Below, piece by piece: positions 41,949 to 50,851 of a stretch of 64,000 bases of DNA. Each line of letters opens with the position of its first letter. Position 1 is the stretch's first letter. Source of the stretch: an uncultured Granulosicoccaceae bacterium. Its GTDB lineage: Bacteria > Pseudomonadota > Gammaproteobacteria > Granulosicoccales > Granulosicoccaceae. The stretch is taken from positions 28,509-92,508 of the forward strand of contig CALGLE010000012.1 in assembly GCA_937930305.1 (NCBI GenBank), read 5' to 3'. Made by a program: the position numbers and the translations under genes. A model generated the notes under the pieces. The model saw only the letters and a list, made by a program, of their open reading frames with translations, made no database searches and had not been told where the DNA came from.

Positions 41949-43208
41949 GTGAACGCGTATTCTACCTTGATGCCCAATTCCAGCGCTTCAACTGATTCTG
42001 ATGAATCCGCATCAACGATGAGCGGCTCGGGCGGTTTTCGTGACCTGCGCCGATTGTGGCTGTTGGTTGTGATATCGGCAGTTGCGCCCATCATGATCAA
42101 TGGCGTGCTGCCCGCCAACAGCGCCATCATGTCTGAATTCGACGTGTCCTACTCTTTGGTGCAATGGACGCTGACTATCTTCATGATGGCTACTCTTGTG
42201 GCACAGCCCATATTAGGCTACTGCGCCGATCGTTGGGGCCGACGGCCGGTGCTGATAATCAGCCTGTGTGTGTTCGCGGTGGGGTGCTTTGTTTCCGCGT
42301 TCGCAAGCTCTATGGCGATCTTATTATTCGGTCGAATCCTGCAGGGCTTTGGCGGGTCTGTGTGTACCTTTTTGCCACGCACCATGGTGCGGGACCAATT
42401 CCCACAAGATCGCGCCGCCAGCATGATTGGTTACATGACCATGGCTATGATGTTAGCGCCCATGTTTGGCCCAGCCTTTGGGGGTTGGGTAACGGATGAA
42501 TTTGATTGGCGATACATCTACGGCATTTTAGGGGTGGTGGGTTTTGTGGTGAGTTTTCTGGTTTGGCGCTCATTGGCAGAAACTCAACGCAGTTCAGAAA
42601 TTGTGCAGTCGGTGTCATTTATCAAAGCAGCATCCACCTTAGTGCGCATCCCGGAGTTTCGTGCTTATGCATTGTTGATGGCAGGGGCTGTCGGTGTGTA
42701 CTACTCGTTTCTAGGCAGCGCTCCGTATCTGGTCATGGAAGTGCGTGGGGTTTCCGCGTCCCACTTTGGTCGCTGGTTCATGCTGGTGGCAGTGGGGTAT
42801 TTGTCGGGCAATATGGCGGCTGCGATGTTGTCAGAAAAAATTGGTATTCGGCGCATGATCCGTTTAGGCCAAATTCCGTTAGTCATCGGCATTATTGGGT
42901 TTTGGTTGTCGTTGTTTTTTGAATCCCCCGGTGCGTTGTTCTTCCCCATGGCTTGTATCGCATTCTCGAATGGGATGTCATTGCCCAGCCTGACTACAGG
43001 TGCTATGAACGTTTATCCGCCACTCGCAGCTTCCGCATCTGGCATTGCTGGCTCTTTGATGATGGGGGTGGGAATTTTGCTCACGATCGTGTTGGGTATC
43101 TTATTGCCTAAGTCAGAAGTTTGGTTTCATCTATTGGCAACCTTGTCAGTGGCTTGTGGGCTATACGCTTGGTATACCGGTCTAGCGAAAGAAAAACACC
43201 AAGATTGA
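41949..43208 (+). CDS. MFS transporter, Bcr/CflA drug-export family
   Basis: A 419-residue twelve-helix transporter. The motif-A loop is GYCADRWGRRPVLI (about residue 90), helix 4 carries GRILQGFGGSVCTFLPRTMVRD (motif B with the conserved Arg, about 120), and motif C-like GPAFGGWVTDEF is near 175; these match the drug:H+ antiporter-1 family Bcr/CflA. Start: GTG 41949 gives a polar 40-residue lead; ATG 41970 is an alternative, and neither has a good ribosome binding site. It should expel small antimicrobials or metabolites. It reads divergently from purD. Confidence 0.87.
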   Translation: MNAYSTLMPNSSASTDSDESASTMSGSGGFRDLRRLWLLVVISAVAPIMINGVLPANSAIMSEFDVSYSLVQWTLTIFMMATLVAQPILGYCADRWGRRPVLIISLCVFAVGCFVSAFASSMAILLFGRILQGFGGSVCTFLPRTMVRDQFPQDRAASMIGYMTMAMMLAPMFGPAFGGWVTDEFDWRYIYGILGVVGFVVSFLVWRSLAETQRSSEIVQSVSFIKAASTLVRIPEFRAYALLMAGAVGVYYSFLGSAPYLVMEVRGVSASHFGRWFMLVAVGYLSGNMAAAMLSEKIGIRRMIRLGQIPLVIGIIGFWLSLFFESPGALFFPMACIAFSNGMSLPSLTTGAMNVYPPLAASASGIAGSLMMGVGILLTIVLGILLPKSEVWFHLLATLSVACGLYAWYTGLAKEKHQD

Positions 43209-43301
43209 AACGCATTCCAATCCATCGATAGATATAAGTGTTGGGTGCGTTATCTTTAGGTATGAACACAGCACATTCAAAGTCATTCTGAAGGGGCGCC
43301 C

Positions 43302-44567
43302 ATGTTCGGCAGCATCGCCATTGAGAATATTATCGAGGGCTACAAAGCTCAATTCAAGCCGGATAAATCGGGGCTGGGTTATCGATATTTTTCGAATAGT
43401 TATGGGGACGGTATCCCGCTGTCTACTGAGCAGTACACAGCTTACGTGACGGAATTTGAATCCTTCGTTAATCGTTCACAGCGCTTTATGTTCCGTTGGA
43501 CGCTCGGCATGATGCTCGTTTTAATCGTCGTCATGGTTGCCGCACTGACGCTATTGGATTCTGAGGTACTCACAGGTGATCAGTGGGGTTATATTGGAGC
43601 GGGGTTATTCGTACTACCTTTGATCTATTTTTTCTATTCTGGCTATGAACTGCGAAAGAAGCCTTTGCGCGAATTGGTTGAAGAAAATCCGGGTAGTGCA
43701 GCGGTGTTGGGTGTGCAGCGTAAGCGCAGTTTTGAAGAACGCTTCGATCAAAACTTGTTGGGCATTTCCCCACAGGCTATCAGCATGGGCATCGGCGTTG
43801 GCCTTCTGGGTATGGTGGTTTCAGGCTACGAATTTATCAACAAATCACAGTTTAAGCCACTGTACTTAGTGTTTCCTGCGGTAATCGTTATGTTTGCGGC
43901 CATCGGATGGCGTCGGAAAAAAATCAAAACGGAAGAAGCTAAGATATTGCTTGATCAAGCTCAGCTTTCTGAAGCTGCTGAATTACAAGATCAAATCCAT
44001 TATAATGAATCGGCTGAATTGCACAACCCTGCGGCGTTTAAAATAGATCGAGCGCAAAAGGCTTGGTTGACGCTGAACCAACGCGTTGTGCATTCTTGCG
44101 CCGCGCGCGATGTGGAAAACAGTGTGCTCAGCGTTGCCATACCTGCAGCTGATACCGATGCGTATAGAGACGCGGATCCCTATGCGTATTTTCATCAAAT
44201 CATGACGGCTTTTGATAGGGACTTACCGAATCCAAGTGAGGGCGTTTTCTTGCTATCAATGGATTGGAAGGAAGCGGTTAGCGACTATGAGTGGAAACTG
44301 AATTCGGCGGTAGCTACCCATCCGAAAATTGCTGCGGCCTTGTCGTTGCCAGAGGTTAATCGCTACCCAAGCAATGCCTCAATACTTTACGAAGGTGTAC
44401 TGGGGGCTGTTGTGGCGGCCTTGGATCAAGCGGGCTTACGCCAGGTGTTTATCGACGATCTTTCAGATACGTATTATGTTCTGCTAATTAATACGCACGA
44501 TACCGATGCGATCGCACAAATTCTCGCGGATTTACACATGGGATATCGGTTTGATTTTCCGCATTAA
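43302..44567 (+). CDS. membrane protein of unknown function
   Basis: A 421-residue protein with a soluble start (residues 1-65), two hydrophobic helices at about 67-110 (LGMMLVLIVVMVAALTLL and YIGAGLFVLPLIYFFYSG), two more at about 160-200 (MGIGVGLLGMVVSGYEF, LYLVFPAVIVMFAAIGW), a charged coiled-coil-like segment (KTEEAKILLDQAQLSEAAELQDQI), and a soluble C-terminal domain of about 190 residues. AGGGGCG precedes the ATG. I do not recognise it. No operon partners. Confidence 0.6.
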   Translation: MFGSIAIENIIEGYKAQFKPDKSGLGYRYFSNSYGDGIPLSTEQYTAYVTEFESFVNRSQRFMFRWTLGMMLVLIVVMVAALTLLDSEVLTGDQWGYIGAGLFVLPLIYFFYSGYELRKKPLRELVEENPGSAAVLGVQRKRSFEERFDQNLLGISPQAISMGIGVGLLGMVVSGYEFINKSQFKPLYLVFPAVIVMFAAIGWRRKKIKTEEAKILLDQAQLSEAAELQDQIHYNESAELHNPAAFKIDRAQKAWLTLNQRVVHSCAARDVENSVLSVAIPAADTDAYRDADPYAYFHQIMTAFDRDLPNPSEGVFLLSMDWKEAVSDYEWKLNSAVATHPKIAAALSLPEVNRYPSNASILYEGVLGAVVAALDQAGLRQVFIDDLSDTYYVLLINTHDTDAIAQILADLHMGYRFDFPH

Positions 44568-44591
44568 TGAAGAAGTTCCAATCAGTGCGCC

Positions 44592-44623
44592 ATGGCGGTT
44601 TACGAACTAAAACTGACCGCCAT
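44592..44623. terminator. possible convergent terminator hairpin
   Basis: ATGGCGGT (44592-44599) and ACCGCCAT (44616-44623) form a perfect 8-bp inverted repeat with a 16-base loop, followed on the + strand by TTATTT. It lies between the ends of two convergent genes; the right arm is inside the end of the SDR coding sequence. The T tract is poor, so efficiency is uncertain. Confidence 0.4.
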
Positions 44624-45371
44624 TTATTTCTAGGGTTTGCCCGGTGATGTATCCCGATAGTGCAGGGCTTGCCAGAAACACAAACGCTGGAGCGCAATCT
44701 TCGGCTGTGCCTAAGCGTTGCAAAGGAATTTGTTGACGTGTTTTTTCCAGTTTCTCAGCTGACGAATATCGATCATGAAAATCGGTGTGTATAACGCCGG
44801 GTGACAAGGCATTCGCTCGTATCTGTTGTGGTGCTAACTCACGCGCGAGTGCTTTGGTGTAGGTAGACACAAACGCTTTCGTGGCAGAATAAATCGATGA
44901 ACCTGGGCTGCCACCGGTACTGGCTGAAATCGATACCGTGTTCACAATGGCGGCGGCGTGGTTGATCTCAGCAGCTCGTTTGAGTGTGGGTATCAGGCCT
45001 CGGGTGATGCGCATGACCGCATCCTGATTCAACGACACGATATGGCTGTAATCTTCGTCGCTTAAAGTGTCGGCTGGGAAGCGTCCCACCATCGTGCCTG
45101 CGTTATTAATAAGCACATCCACTTGTTGGGTGTGTTCATTGACAAAGTCTACGAAGCTCAATTGCCCCTCACGTGTGGCGAAGTCTGCCGTCATGCCGTG
45201 AATATTGGTATGCAGTGACGTGTCGGCGTGGGAAGTTCTGCCCTGATGGGCAAGAACGATAGCACCTAGCTGGGCGAATAACTCAGCGCAGTTGCGACCA
45301 ATGCCGGTACCGGCTCCCGTGATCGCTATTGTTCGATTTTCGAACAGGTTCGCTGCGAAGCCTGGGTTCAT
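44607..45371 (-). CDS. short-chain dehydrogenase/reductase (SDR)
   Basis: A 254-residue classical SDR: TGAGTGIGRN (residues about 18-27), NNAGTMVGRF, catalytic Ser in TVSISASTGG (about 150), YSATKAF (Tyr/Lys at about 162-166), and the usual SPGVIHTDFH after. The closing TGQTLEINGGQF fits 3-oxoacyl-reductase-like SDRs with broad specificity. It is not adjacent to fatty acid genes, and substrate is unknown. It is 65 bases downstream of the LysM gene on the same strand. Confidence 0.9.
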   Translation of the reverse strand: MNPGFAANLFENRTIAITGAGTGIGRNCAELFAQLGAIVLAHQGRTSHADTSLHTNIHGMTADFATREGQLSFVDFVNEHTQQVDVLINNAGTMVGRFPADTLSDEDYSHIVSLNQDAVMRITRGLIPTLKRAAEINHAAAIVNTVSISASTGGSPGSSIYSATKAFVSTYTKALARELAPQQIRANALSPGVIHTDFHDRYSSAEKLEKTRQQIPLQRLGTAEDCAPAFVFLASPALSGYITGQTLEINGGQF

Positions 45372-45436
45372 GATGGGAAGTTCTCGCTACGGTTCAAACA
45401 CGTAGCTTAACGGATGGGCGTATAACTGGGCTTAAA

Positions 45437-45925
45437 TCAGTTGGCTGGGTAGAGAATTTCTTGACCGATATAGATGGTGCTGCCATTGATTCCATTCGCG
45501 TCACGCAACGCCGTCACTGACGTGTTGTAACGCGCTGCAATCTCCGACAGGGAATCACCGGAACGAACCACGTGGATTAGATAGGGGCGGCCAGTGTCTT
45601 CTTCGGCAGGCTCTTCAACCACCACCGAGGCAACGGTGGGTGTTTCAATAATGACCTGAGTATCTGTCGTGAGGCCGGCGCTGTCGTTGCCGTTGGTGTT
45701 GGATGCGGTCAGCGTAATAGTGCTATCGATGGTTGAGCCGTTGTCAGCGGTAGGGGCTTCAACGCGGGTGTTTGCGAGCACGGTGGAGGTATCAACGTGG
45801 CGAGTGTTTTGATCCCAACGATAGATAGCGGCGCCCAACAGAGTGCCCGATACAACTAAGATGATGAGGTCTGACTTCGCTATCACAATCGATTTTCCAT
45901 AGCTGGTGGCAATCTGTTGGCGCAT
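45437..45925 (-). CDS. LysM-domain membrane protein
   Basis: From ATG 45925 (MRQQIATSYGKS) this is a 162-residue protein: a short cytoplasmic start, one membrane helix (LIILVVSGTLLGAAIY, residues about 21-37), a Thr/Asn/Glu-rich linker of about 70 residues, and a C-terminal LysM domain (YLIHVVRSGDSLSEIAARYNT ... NGINGSTIYIGQEILYP) binding peptidoglycan. The longer ORF to 46027 adds 34 residues unlike the family. It likely tethers the inner membrane to the wall. No linked partner is clear. Confidence 0.78.
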   Translation of the reverse strand: MRQQIATSYGKSIVIAKSDLIILVVSGTLLGAAIYRWDQNTRHVDTSTVLANTRVEAPTADNGSTIDSTITLTASNTNGNDSAGLTTDTQVIIETPTVASVVVEEPAEEDTGRPYLIHVVRSGDSLSEIAARYNTSVTALRDANGINGSTIYIGQEILYPAN

Positions 45926-46176
45926 GATACCGCGACAAACGCGTTGATTGGGTCGAAAAACCCAATCTGCCACACGATATGGTGCGAAGTCCCGGTATAA
46001 GTGGCCATTTCTGGAAACGTGCCACAATTTTTAATACCTTAGTTCAGTGGATTGACCCGGATTTCGTACGCTGATCAACAACTTAGGTGCAATATCGCGT
46101 GCGAATGCCATTGCTGTAACGTTTGGTTACATACACCGTCACTCAAACCGATAAGTCAATCCGTTGGCTCATCGAG

Positions 46177-47349
46177 TCAATTCACTTGCTCAACGGCCTG
46201 AACGAAACGTTCAATTTCCTCATCGTCGTTGAAGTAGTGCAACGAGGCACGAGCTACATCGGGTAACGAGCGGCGAGAAAAATCCAAACGCGCGGAAGTG
46301 AACAACGCCGTTGACACATTCATGCGTTGTGCGTGTAAGGCGGACTGCATCTGTTGTGCAGAAACTCCGTCTTTGATGAACGTGACGATACCACATTGAC
46401 GGCTTCCTTGGTCTGTGGTGCGAACCCCTGTTAAGTTGTTTAAGTTCGAACGTAAAGAGGCGGCGAGTGTCGTGACTCGTTGTTCGATGGGTTCCAAGCC
46501 AATGGCCATGGCGTACTCTGCTGCCTTGCCCAAACCGATGCGTCCAGCATAGAACGATTCCCAATTTTCAAATCGAATGGCATTAGGCTGAAACGTAAAG
46601 CCGTCATCACTTGACCACATGGCCGAATGTAAATCGATAAATGGCGGATCAAGTTTCTCTATCAAGCCTTTTCGCACATACAAAAATCCGGTGCCGCGCG
46701 GACCGCGCATAAACTTACGCCCAGTACCTGACAACACATCACATTGAATCTTTTGCACATCCACTGGCATCTGCCCAACCGATTGGCATCCATCTAAAAT
46801 ATAAATGAGCCCGGCCTCTTGCGCGATTTTTCCGACCGCTTCTGCCGGGTTGACTAAACCGCCCTGGGTGGGCACGTGGGTGAGTGCGATAACACGAGTG
46901 CGATCAGTAATACGATTTTGCAGCTCGTTAACATCGATTTGCCCTTGTTCATCTGATGGCACCAAATCGATGTGCAACGAACGTCGCTCCGCTTGTTGCA
47001 GCAGCGCTAAATAGTTAGACACGTACTCAGATTCGTGGGTAAGGATTCTATCGCCTGGTTTTAGGGGCAGGGCATAAAACGCCATGTCCCAAGCCCGGGT
47101 TGCGTTTTCTATAAACGCGATTTCATCGGTGTTGGCGTTGAGTAATGTCGCCATCTGGTGATAAAAATTTTCAACTTGGTCCATCGCATGGGCGTGCGCT
47201 TCGTAGCCACCGATTTGTTGCTCTAAATTCAGATGATTGATCACGGAATCAAATACTGGCGTCGGCATAAGTGACGCACCGGCGTTATTGAAATGCAACA
47301 AGTTCTCGCAGCTGGGGGTGTCGGCGCGTACACGAGCTAGGTCAATCAT
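46177..47349 (-). CDS. class V aminotransferase / cysteine desulfurase-like PLP enzyme
   Basis: A 390-residue PLP enzyme of fold type I, class V. Residues LLHFNNAGASLMP near the start, SEYVSNYLALLQ, ILDGCQSVGQMPVDVQ (about residue 190, the cofactor Asp and Gln), and the PLP-binding Lys in SGTGRKFMRGPRGTGFLYV (about 218) are visible. Members include cysteine desulfurases, serine-glyoxylate type aminotransferases and hercynylcysteine sulfoxide lyases. It is the last gene of the cluster read from 52135 and overlaps the oxidase gene by four bases. In the known Puu pathway a class III enzyme takes this position, so this one either does a different reaction or is a replacement. Confidence 0.82.
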   Translation of the reverse strand: MIDLARVRADTPSCENLLHFNNAGASLMPTPVFDSVINHLNLEQQIGGYEAHAHAMDQVENFYHQMATLLNANTDEIAFIENATRAWDMAFYALPLKPGDRILTHESEYVSNYLALLQQAERRSLHIDLVPSDEQGQIDVNELQNRITDRTRVIALTHVPTQGGLVNPAEAVGKIAQEAGLIYILDGCQSVGQMPVDVQKIQCDVLSGTGRKFMRGPRGTGFLYVRKGLIEKLDPPFIDLHSAMWSSDDGFTFQPNAIRFENWESFYAGRIGLGKAAEYAMAIGLEPIEQRVTTLAASLRSNLNNLTGVRTTDQGSRQCGIVTFIKDGVSAQQMQSALHAQRMNVSTALFTSARLDFSRRSLPDVARASLHYFNDDEEIERFVQAVEQVN

Positions 47350-48686
47350 TTTTTGTTTCCAAAGGACGGAATTCTATCTATAAGCGCCGAGCCTCCCATG
47401 GCCATACCCGCAAGCCAGGGGCGCACCCTGTCACTGCCGGGAATGCGGCCTGTGGTTAGTCGGCTGAGTAAATCAAAGTCTACAGTGTTCCCGGCAATGG
47501 CTTTGCCCACCGCAGAGCCACAAAAGTTGGCCAAGGCCACACCATGGCCAGAGTAGCCACTGGAGGAATATAAACCTGGTTCTAATTCTCTAACACTGGG
47601 CCAGCGGGTTCGTGTAATACCCAAGGTGCCACCCCAGGCAAAATCGATTCGCGCATCATGCAGTGAAGGAAAAACGGAAACCATGGCACGCTTAACCCGC
47701 TCGGGGTAGTTGACCGGAAATTGATAGCCGTAATTTTCCCCGCCGCCAAAAAGCAAACGATCATCCAGACTACGGCGAAAGTAATTGACCACAAAGCGTG
47801 AATCAGCAACTGCAGCATTACTTGGAAGCAGCGCTTTTATGCGTTCACCTAAGGGTTCAGTGGCAATAATAAAATTGTTGATGGGAATGACATCGGTGCG
47901 CGCTTTTGCCTCGAGCCCATCTAAGTAACCATTCATGGCGCACACCACATGATTGGTTATCACTTGGCCCTGTGGAGTGTGAATTCGAAAGCGTTCGCTA
48001 GAAGTTAACAATCGTTCGATTCGGGTAACAGGGCTTGTTTCATAGATGTCTGCGCTGGCAGCTCGTGCCGCTTTGGCTAATCCAATAGCCAACTTTAAAG
48101 GGTGCAGATGCCCTGAACTTTTATCAAACACCCCCGCATAATACGCGTCGCTTTTAATATGTTCTTGTAATGCGTCTGCATTCAACACTTCTAATTGCGC
48201 ACCTGGATGTAAGGCATTGAATTCATCCGCGTCTTTTGCTAAGCGGGTTAAAGACGTTGCTCGGTGCAGCGTATTAACAATACCAGGGGTGTAATTAATA
48301 TCGAAGCCGTGCGTTTGGCTGAGTTCAAGCACCTGTTGCTTAGCTCGCTCGGCCAAGACCCAATAAGCGATGGAGGCATCTAAGCCGTAGGTTTTTTCGA
48401 TGCTTTCGTGGTGGTTAAAGCCTGAGCCCAGTTGCCCACCGTTACGGCCCGACGCACCCCAGCCCACCCGATGCGCTTCTAGCACACAAACGGACAGCCC
48501 ATGAGAGGCTGCACTTAGGGCCGCTGATAAACCGGTATAACCGCCACCGATGACGCATACATCATAGTGTTCAACACAGTTTAAGGTGGGGTAATCAGGA
48601 ACAGTCGCGGTAGCGTGGTACCAGGAATTCGCGTGTTGACCGGCTGTGTCATTCACATAAAGCAGCTTCATGCTGCCATCATACAT
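47346..48686 (-). CDS. FAD-dependent amine oxidase, PuuB-like (DAO fold), copy 1
   Basis: A 446-residue flavoenzyme with the FAD GxGxxG motif CVIGGGYTGLSAAL (about residues 45-58), followed by LEAHRVGWGASGRNGGQLGSG (a signature of gamma-glutamylputrescine oxidase and relatives, about 71-91), and C-terminal YSSSGYSGHGVALANFCG. These oxidise a gamma-glutamylated amine to an aldehyde plus peroxide. It overlaps the ligase gene by eight bases, so it is translated with it. The second oxidase at 50852 is a clear but not close relative. Confidence 0.85.
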   Translation of the reverse strand: MYDGSMKLLYVNDTAGQHANSWYHATATVPDYPTLNCVEHYDVCVIGGGYTGLSAALSAASHGLSVCVLEAHRVGWGASGRNGGQLGSGFNHHESIEKTYGLDASIAYWVLAERAKQQVLELSQTHGFDINYTPGIVNTLHRATSLTRLAKDADEFNALHPGAQLEVLNADALQEHIKSDAYYAGVFDKSSGHLHPLKLAIGLAKAARAASADIYETSPVTRIERLLTSSERFRIHTPQGQVITNHVVCAMNGYLDGLEAKARTDVIPINNFIIATEPLGERIKALLPSNAAVADSRFVVNYFRRSLDDRLLFGGGENYGYQFPVNYPERVKRAMVSVFPSLHDARIDFAWGGTLGITRTRWPSVRELEPGLYSSSGYSGHGVALANFCGSAVGKAIAGNTVDFDLLSRLTTGRIPGSDRVRPWLAGMAMGGSALIDRIPSFGNKK

Positions 48687-50052
48687 TCAGCAACAGATGC
48701 TCGCGCTCCCATGGGCTAATTACCTGTTCGTAGGCTGAGGTTTCATGTTTTTTGATCGCGCGGTAAGTGGTGCAAAATTCTTCACTTAATATGTCTCGCA
48801 TGGCTTGGTTGCCTTCAAACAATTCCAACGCTTCATACAAACCATAGGGCAGTGCACGTGGCAATGAATACGCATCCACTCGCACCGCATCCCGAGGTTT
48901 TGTGTTGTGCTTCATGCCCAAGTACCCACACGCTAAGCTAGCGGCTATGGCTAAATAGGGGTTGCAGTCCATGCCCACCACACGGTTCTCTACCCGTCTG
49001 GCTGATGGGCTAGATAAGGGTATGCGAATGCCCGTGGTGCGATTGTCTTGCGCCCACTCAATGTTAATAGGGGCCGCATCCTCACGCGTGAAGCGGCGAT
49101 ACGAATTAACGTAAGGCGCTAAAATACAGATAACAGAAGGTAGATGTTCTTGTTGCCCACCAATGAAGTGGTAAAACAAGTCGCTGGCTGAATCGTCTGC
49201 TTTGGTGAAAAGATTTTGACCGGTATGTTTGTCCACCACACTTTGATGAATGTGCATGGCACTGCCTGGCTGATCTTCCATGGGTTTTGCCATGAAGGTA
49301 GCAAAACAGTCGTTGCGCATGGCGGCTTCTCGAATGGTGCGCTTGTAAAAAAACACTTGATCAGCCAGGGCCAGTGGGTCACCGTGCTGTAAGTTAATTT
49401 CAATTTGCCCAGCCCCACCTTCTTGAATAATGGTGTCAATTTCAAAACCTTGAGCTTCAGCAAAATCGTAAATGTCGTCGATGACTTTTCCATACTCTTC
49501 AACGGCTGTCATGGAGTAGGCTTGGCGTGCTACCCCTTGTCGGCCGGATCGACCGATAGGCGGTTCAATGGGATAGTCAGGGTCAATATTAGGTTTGGTT
49601 AAATAAAATTCCAGTTCAGGTGACACTATCGGACGCCAACCTTCCGCATCATATAAAGACAAAACCTTTTTTAAAATATTACGCGGCGCCACCATGATGG
49701 GGTTACCAGCGCGATCTTGAACATCGTGAATCACTTGCAGTGTTGTATCGTCCGACCAAGGCACTGCCGTTGCGGTTGCAAAATCAGGCACCAAGCATAA
49801 ATCCGATTCTTTCCATTGCTCTGGGCTATTTTCTAAATCAACGTAGTCGCCGTTGATGGTTTGTTGAAAAATAGACGTTGGCAAATACATGTTATCTGCG
49901 CGCGTGAACTTGCGCCAAGGCATAGCCTTACCGCGCGACATACCCGCGATGTCCGCCACGATACATTCCACATCGTCCACTCGACGTGCGCCCAACCATT
50001 GAATGAAGGCAGGAGGTAACTGGTTTAGAAAATCGTCTGCTGTATTGCTCAT
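48679..50052 (-). CDS. glutamine synthetase-family ligase, gamma-glutamylamide/PuuA type
   Basis: A 457-residue GS-fold enzyme. N-terminal beta-grasp (CIVADIAGMSRGKAMPW, where the GKAMP segment is typical of PuuA-type ligases), catalytic ELEFYL (about 145), EGGAGQIEINL (about 226), HIHQSVVD (about 267), and APINIEWAQDNRTTGIRIP (about 332). Unlike GlnA no adenylylation Tyr region is evident near the C-terminus. By family it joins glutamate's gamma-carboxylate to an amine such as putrescine with ATP. It starts three bases after the amidotransferase gene and is the core of this cluster. Confidence 0.87.
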   Translation of the reverse strand: MSNTADDFLNQLPPAFIQWLGARRVDDVECIVADIAGMSRGKAMPWRKFTRADNMYLPTSIFQQTINGDYVDLENSPEQWKESDLCLVPDFATATAVPWSDDTTLQVIHDVQDRAGNPIMVAPRNILKKVLSLYDAEGWRPIVSPELEFYLTKPNIDPDYPIEPPIGRSGRQGVARQAYSMTAVEEYGKVIDDIYDFAEAQGFEIDTIIQEGGAGQIEINLQHGDPLALADQVFFYKRTIREAAMRNDCFATFMAKPMEDQPGSAMHIHQSVVDKHTGQNLFTKADDSASDLFYHFIGGQQEHLPSVICILAPYVNSYRRFTREDAAPINIEWAQDNRTTGIRIPLSSPSARRVENRVVGMDCNPYLAIAASLACGYLGMKHNTKPRDAVRVDAYSLPRALPYGLYEALELFEGNQAMRDILSEEFCTTYRAIKKHETSAYEQVISPWEREHLLLNV

Positions 50053-50055
50053 AAC

Positions 50056-50781
50056 TTAAGCCGCGTGTTGCTCGAGTGCTTGCAAGATAAAATTGCGTAG
50101 CACCAATGCAACACTGGGGTTGTCTAGTTTGTCGCCTAAGGATTGTCGCGCACGGGTCACGTTGTCTGACGGGAATAAATGACCACGCTCATCCAACAAG
50201 TCGGTCACCAAGACATCATCAAATTCTGGATGAGGTTGAATGCTTAGCGCTTGGTTACCGTATTGCAGGGCAGCGTATTTACAGTGACTTGCACTACCAA
50301 CCACTTGCGCATCTTTGGGTAAGTCAATGACTTGATCTTGATGGAAGGCCAATAAATTTGCGGAATCTTGATTTAGGTCTTTGAAAGGACCCTCTAACGT
50401 ATAGTCCGTTTGCCCAATTTGCCAACCACCTTTAAACTTCTCGACAGTTCCGCCCAACGCCTGCGCCAAAATTTGATGGCCAAAGCACACACCAACGATG
50501 GGTTGCTTGGCCGCATAGGCGGCTCGAAGTAAGTCTTCTAATGGCGGTATCCAATCGTGATCTTCATAAGCGCCATTGCGTGAGCCGGACACCATCCAAG
50601 CATCAGCGTCCTCGATAGTAGGGCGTGCGCCTTTGTGTACTTCGAAGGTGGCATAGTCAAAAACGTCATCACCCAACATGGATGCATACAGTGTGGAGTA
50701 GGTGCCGTGTGTGGACACCATTTCATCAGAGAAACGGCCACACTCGAGTATGCCGACCACAGGATGTGTTTTATTGCTCAC
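50056..50781 (-). CDS. class I glutamine amidotransferase-like hydrolase
   Basis: A 241-residue type 1 GATase domain, alone. The nucleophile Cys is in IVGVCFGHQILAQALGG (about residue 98) and the His/Glu pair in SIQPHPEFDD (about 182). It looks like the free-standing GMP-synthase-type GATases that accompany PuuA/PuuB genes rather than the PuuD (peptidase C26) type. The inferred job is to remove the gamma-glutamyl group after oxidation, but activity has not been assigned for this branch by me from sequence. It overlaps nothing; the ligase starts 3 bases downstream. Confidence 0.82.
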   Translation of the reverse strand: MSNKTHPVVGILECGRFSDEMVSTHGTYSTLYASMLGDDVFDYATFEVHKGARPTIEDADAWMVSGSRNGAYEDHDWIPPLEDLLRAAYAAKQPIVGVCFGHQILAQALGGTVEKFKGGWQIGQTDYTLEGPFKDLNQDSANLLAFHQDQVIDLPKDAQVVGSASHCKYAALQYGNQALSIQPHPEFDDVLVTDLLDERGHLFPSDNVTRARQSLGDKLDNPSVALVLRNFILQALEQHAA

Positions 50782-50851
50782 AAAACCTCTAAGGATGGAT
50801 GTGCGAAAAATTCAAAAGCGATGGGTTAAGCACGCCAGAATAGTGCCTAGC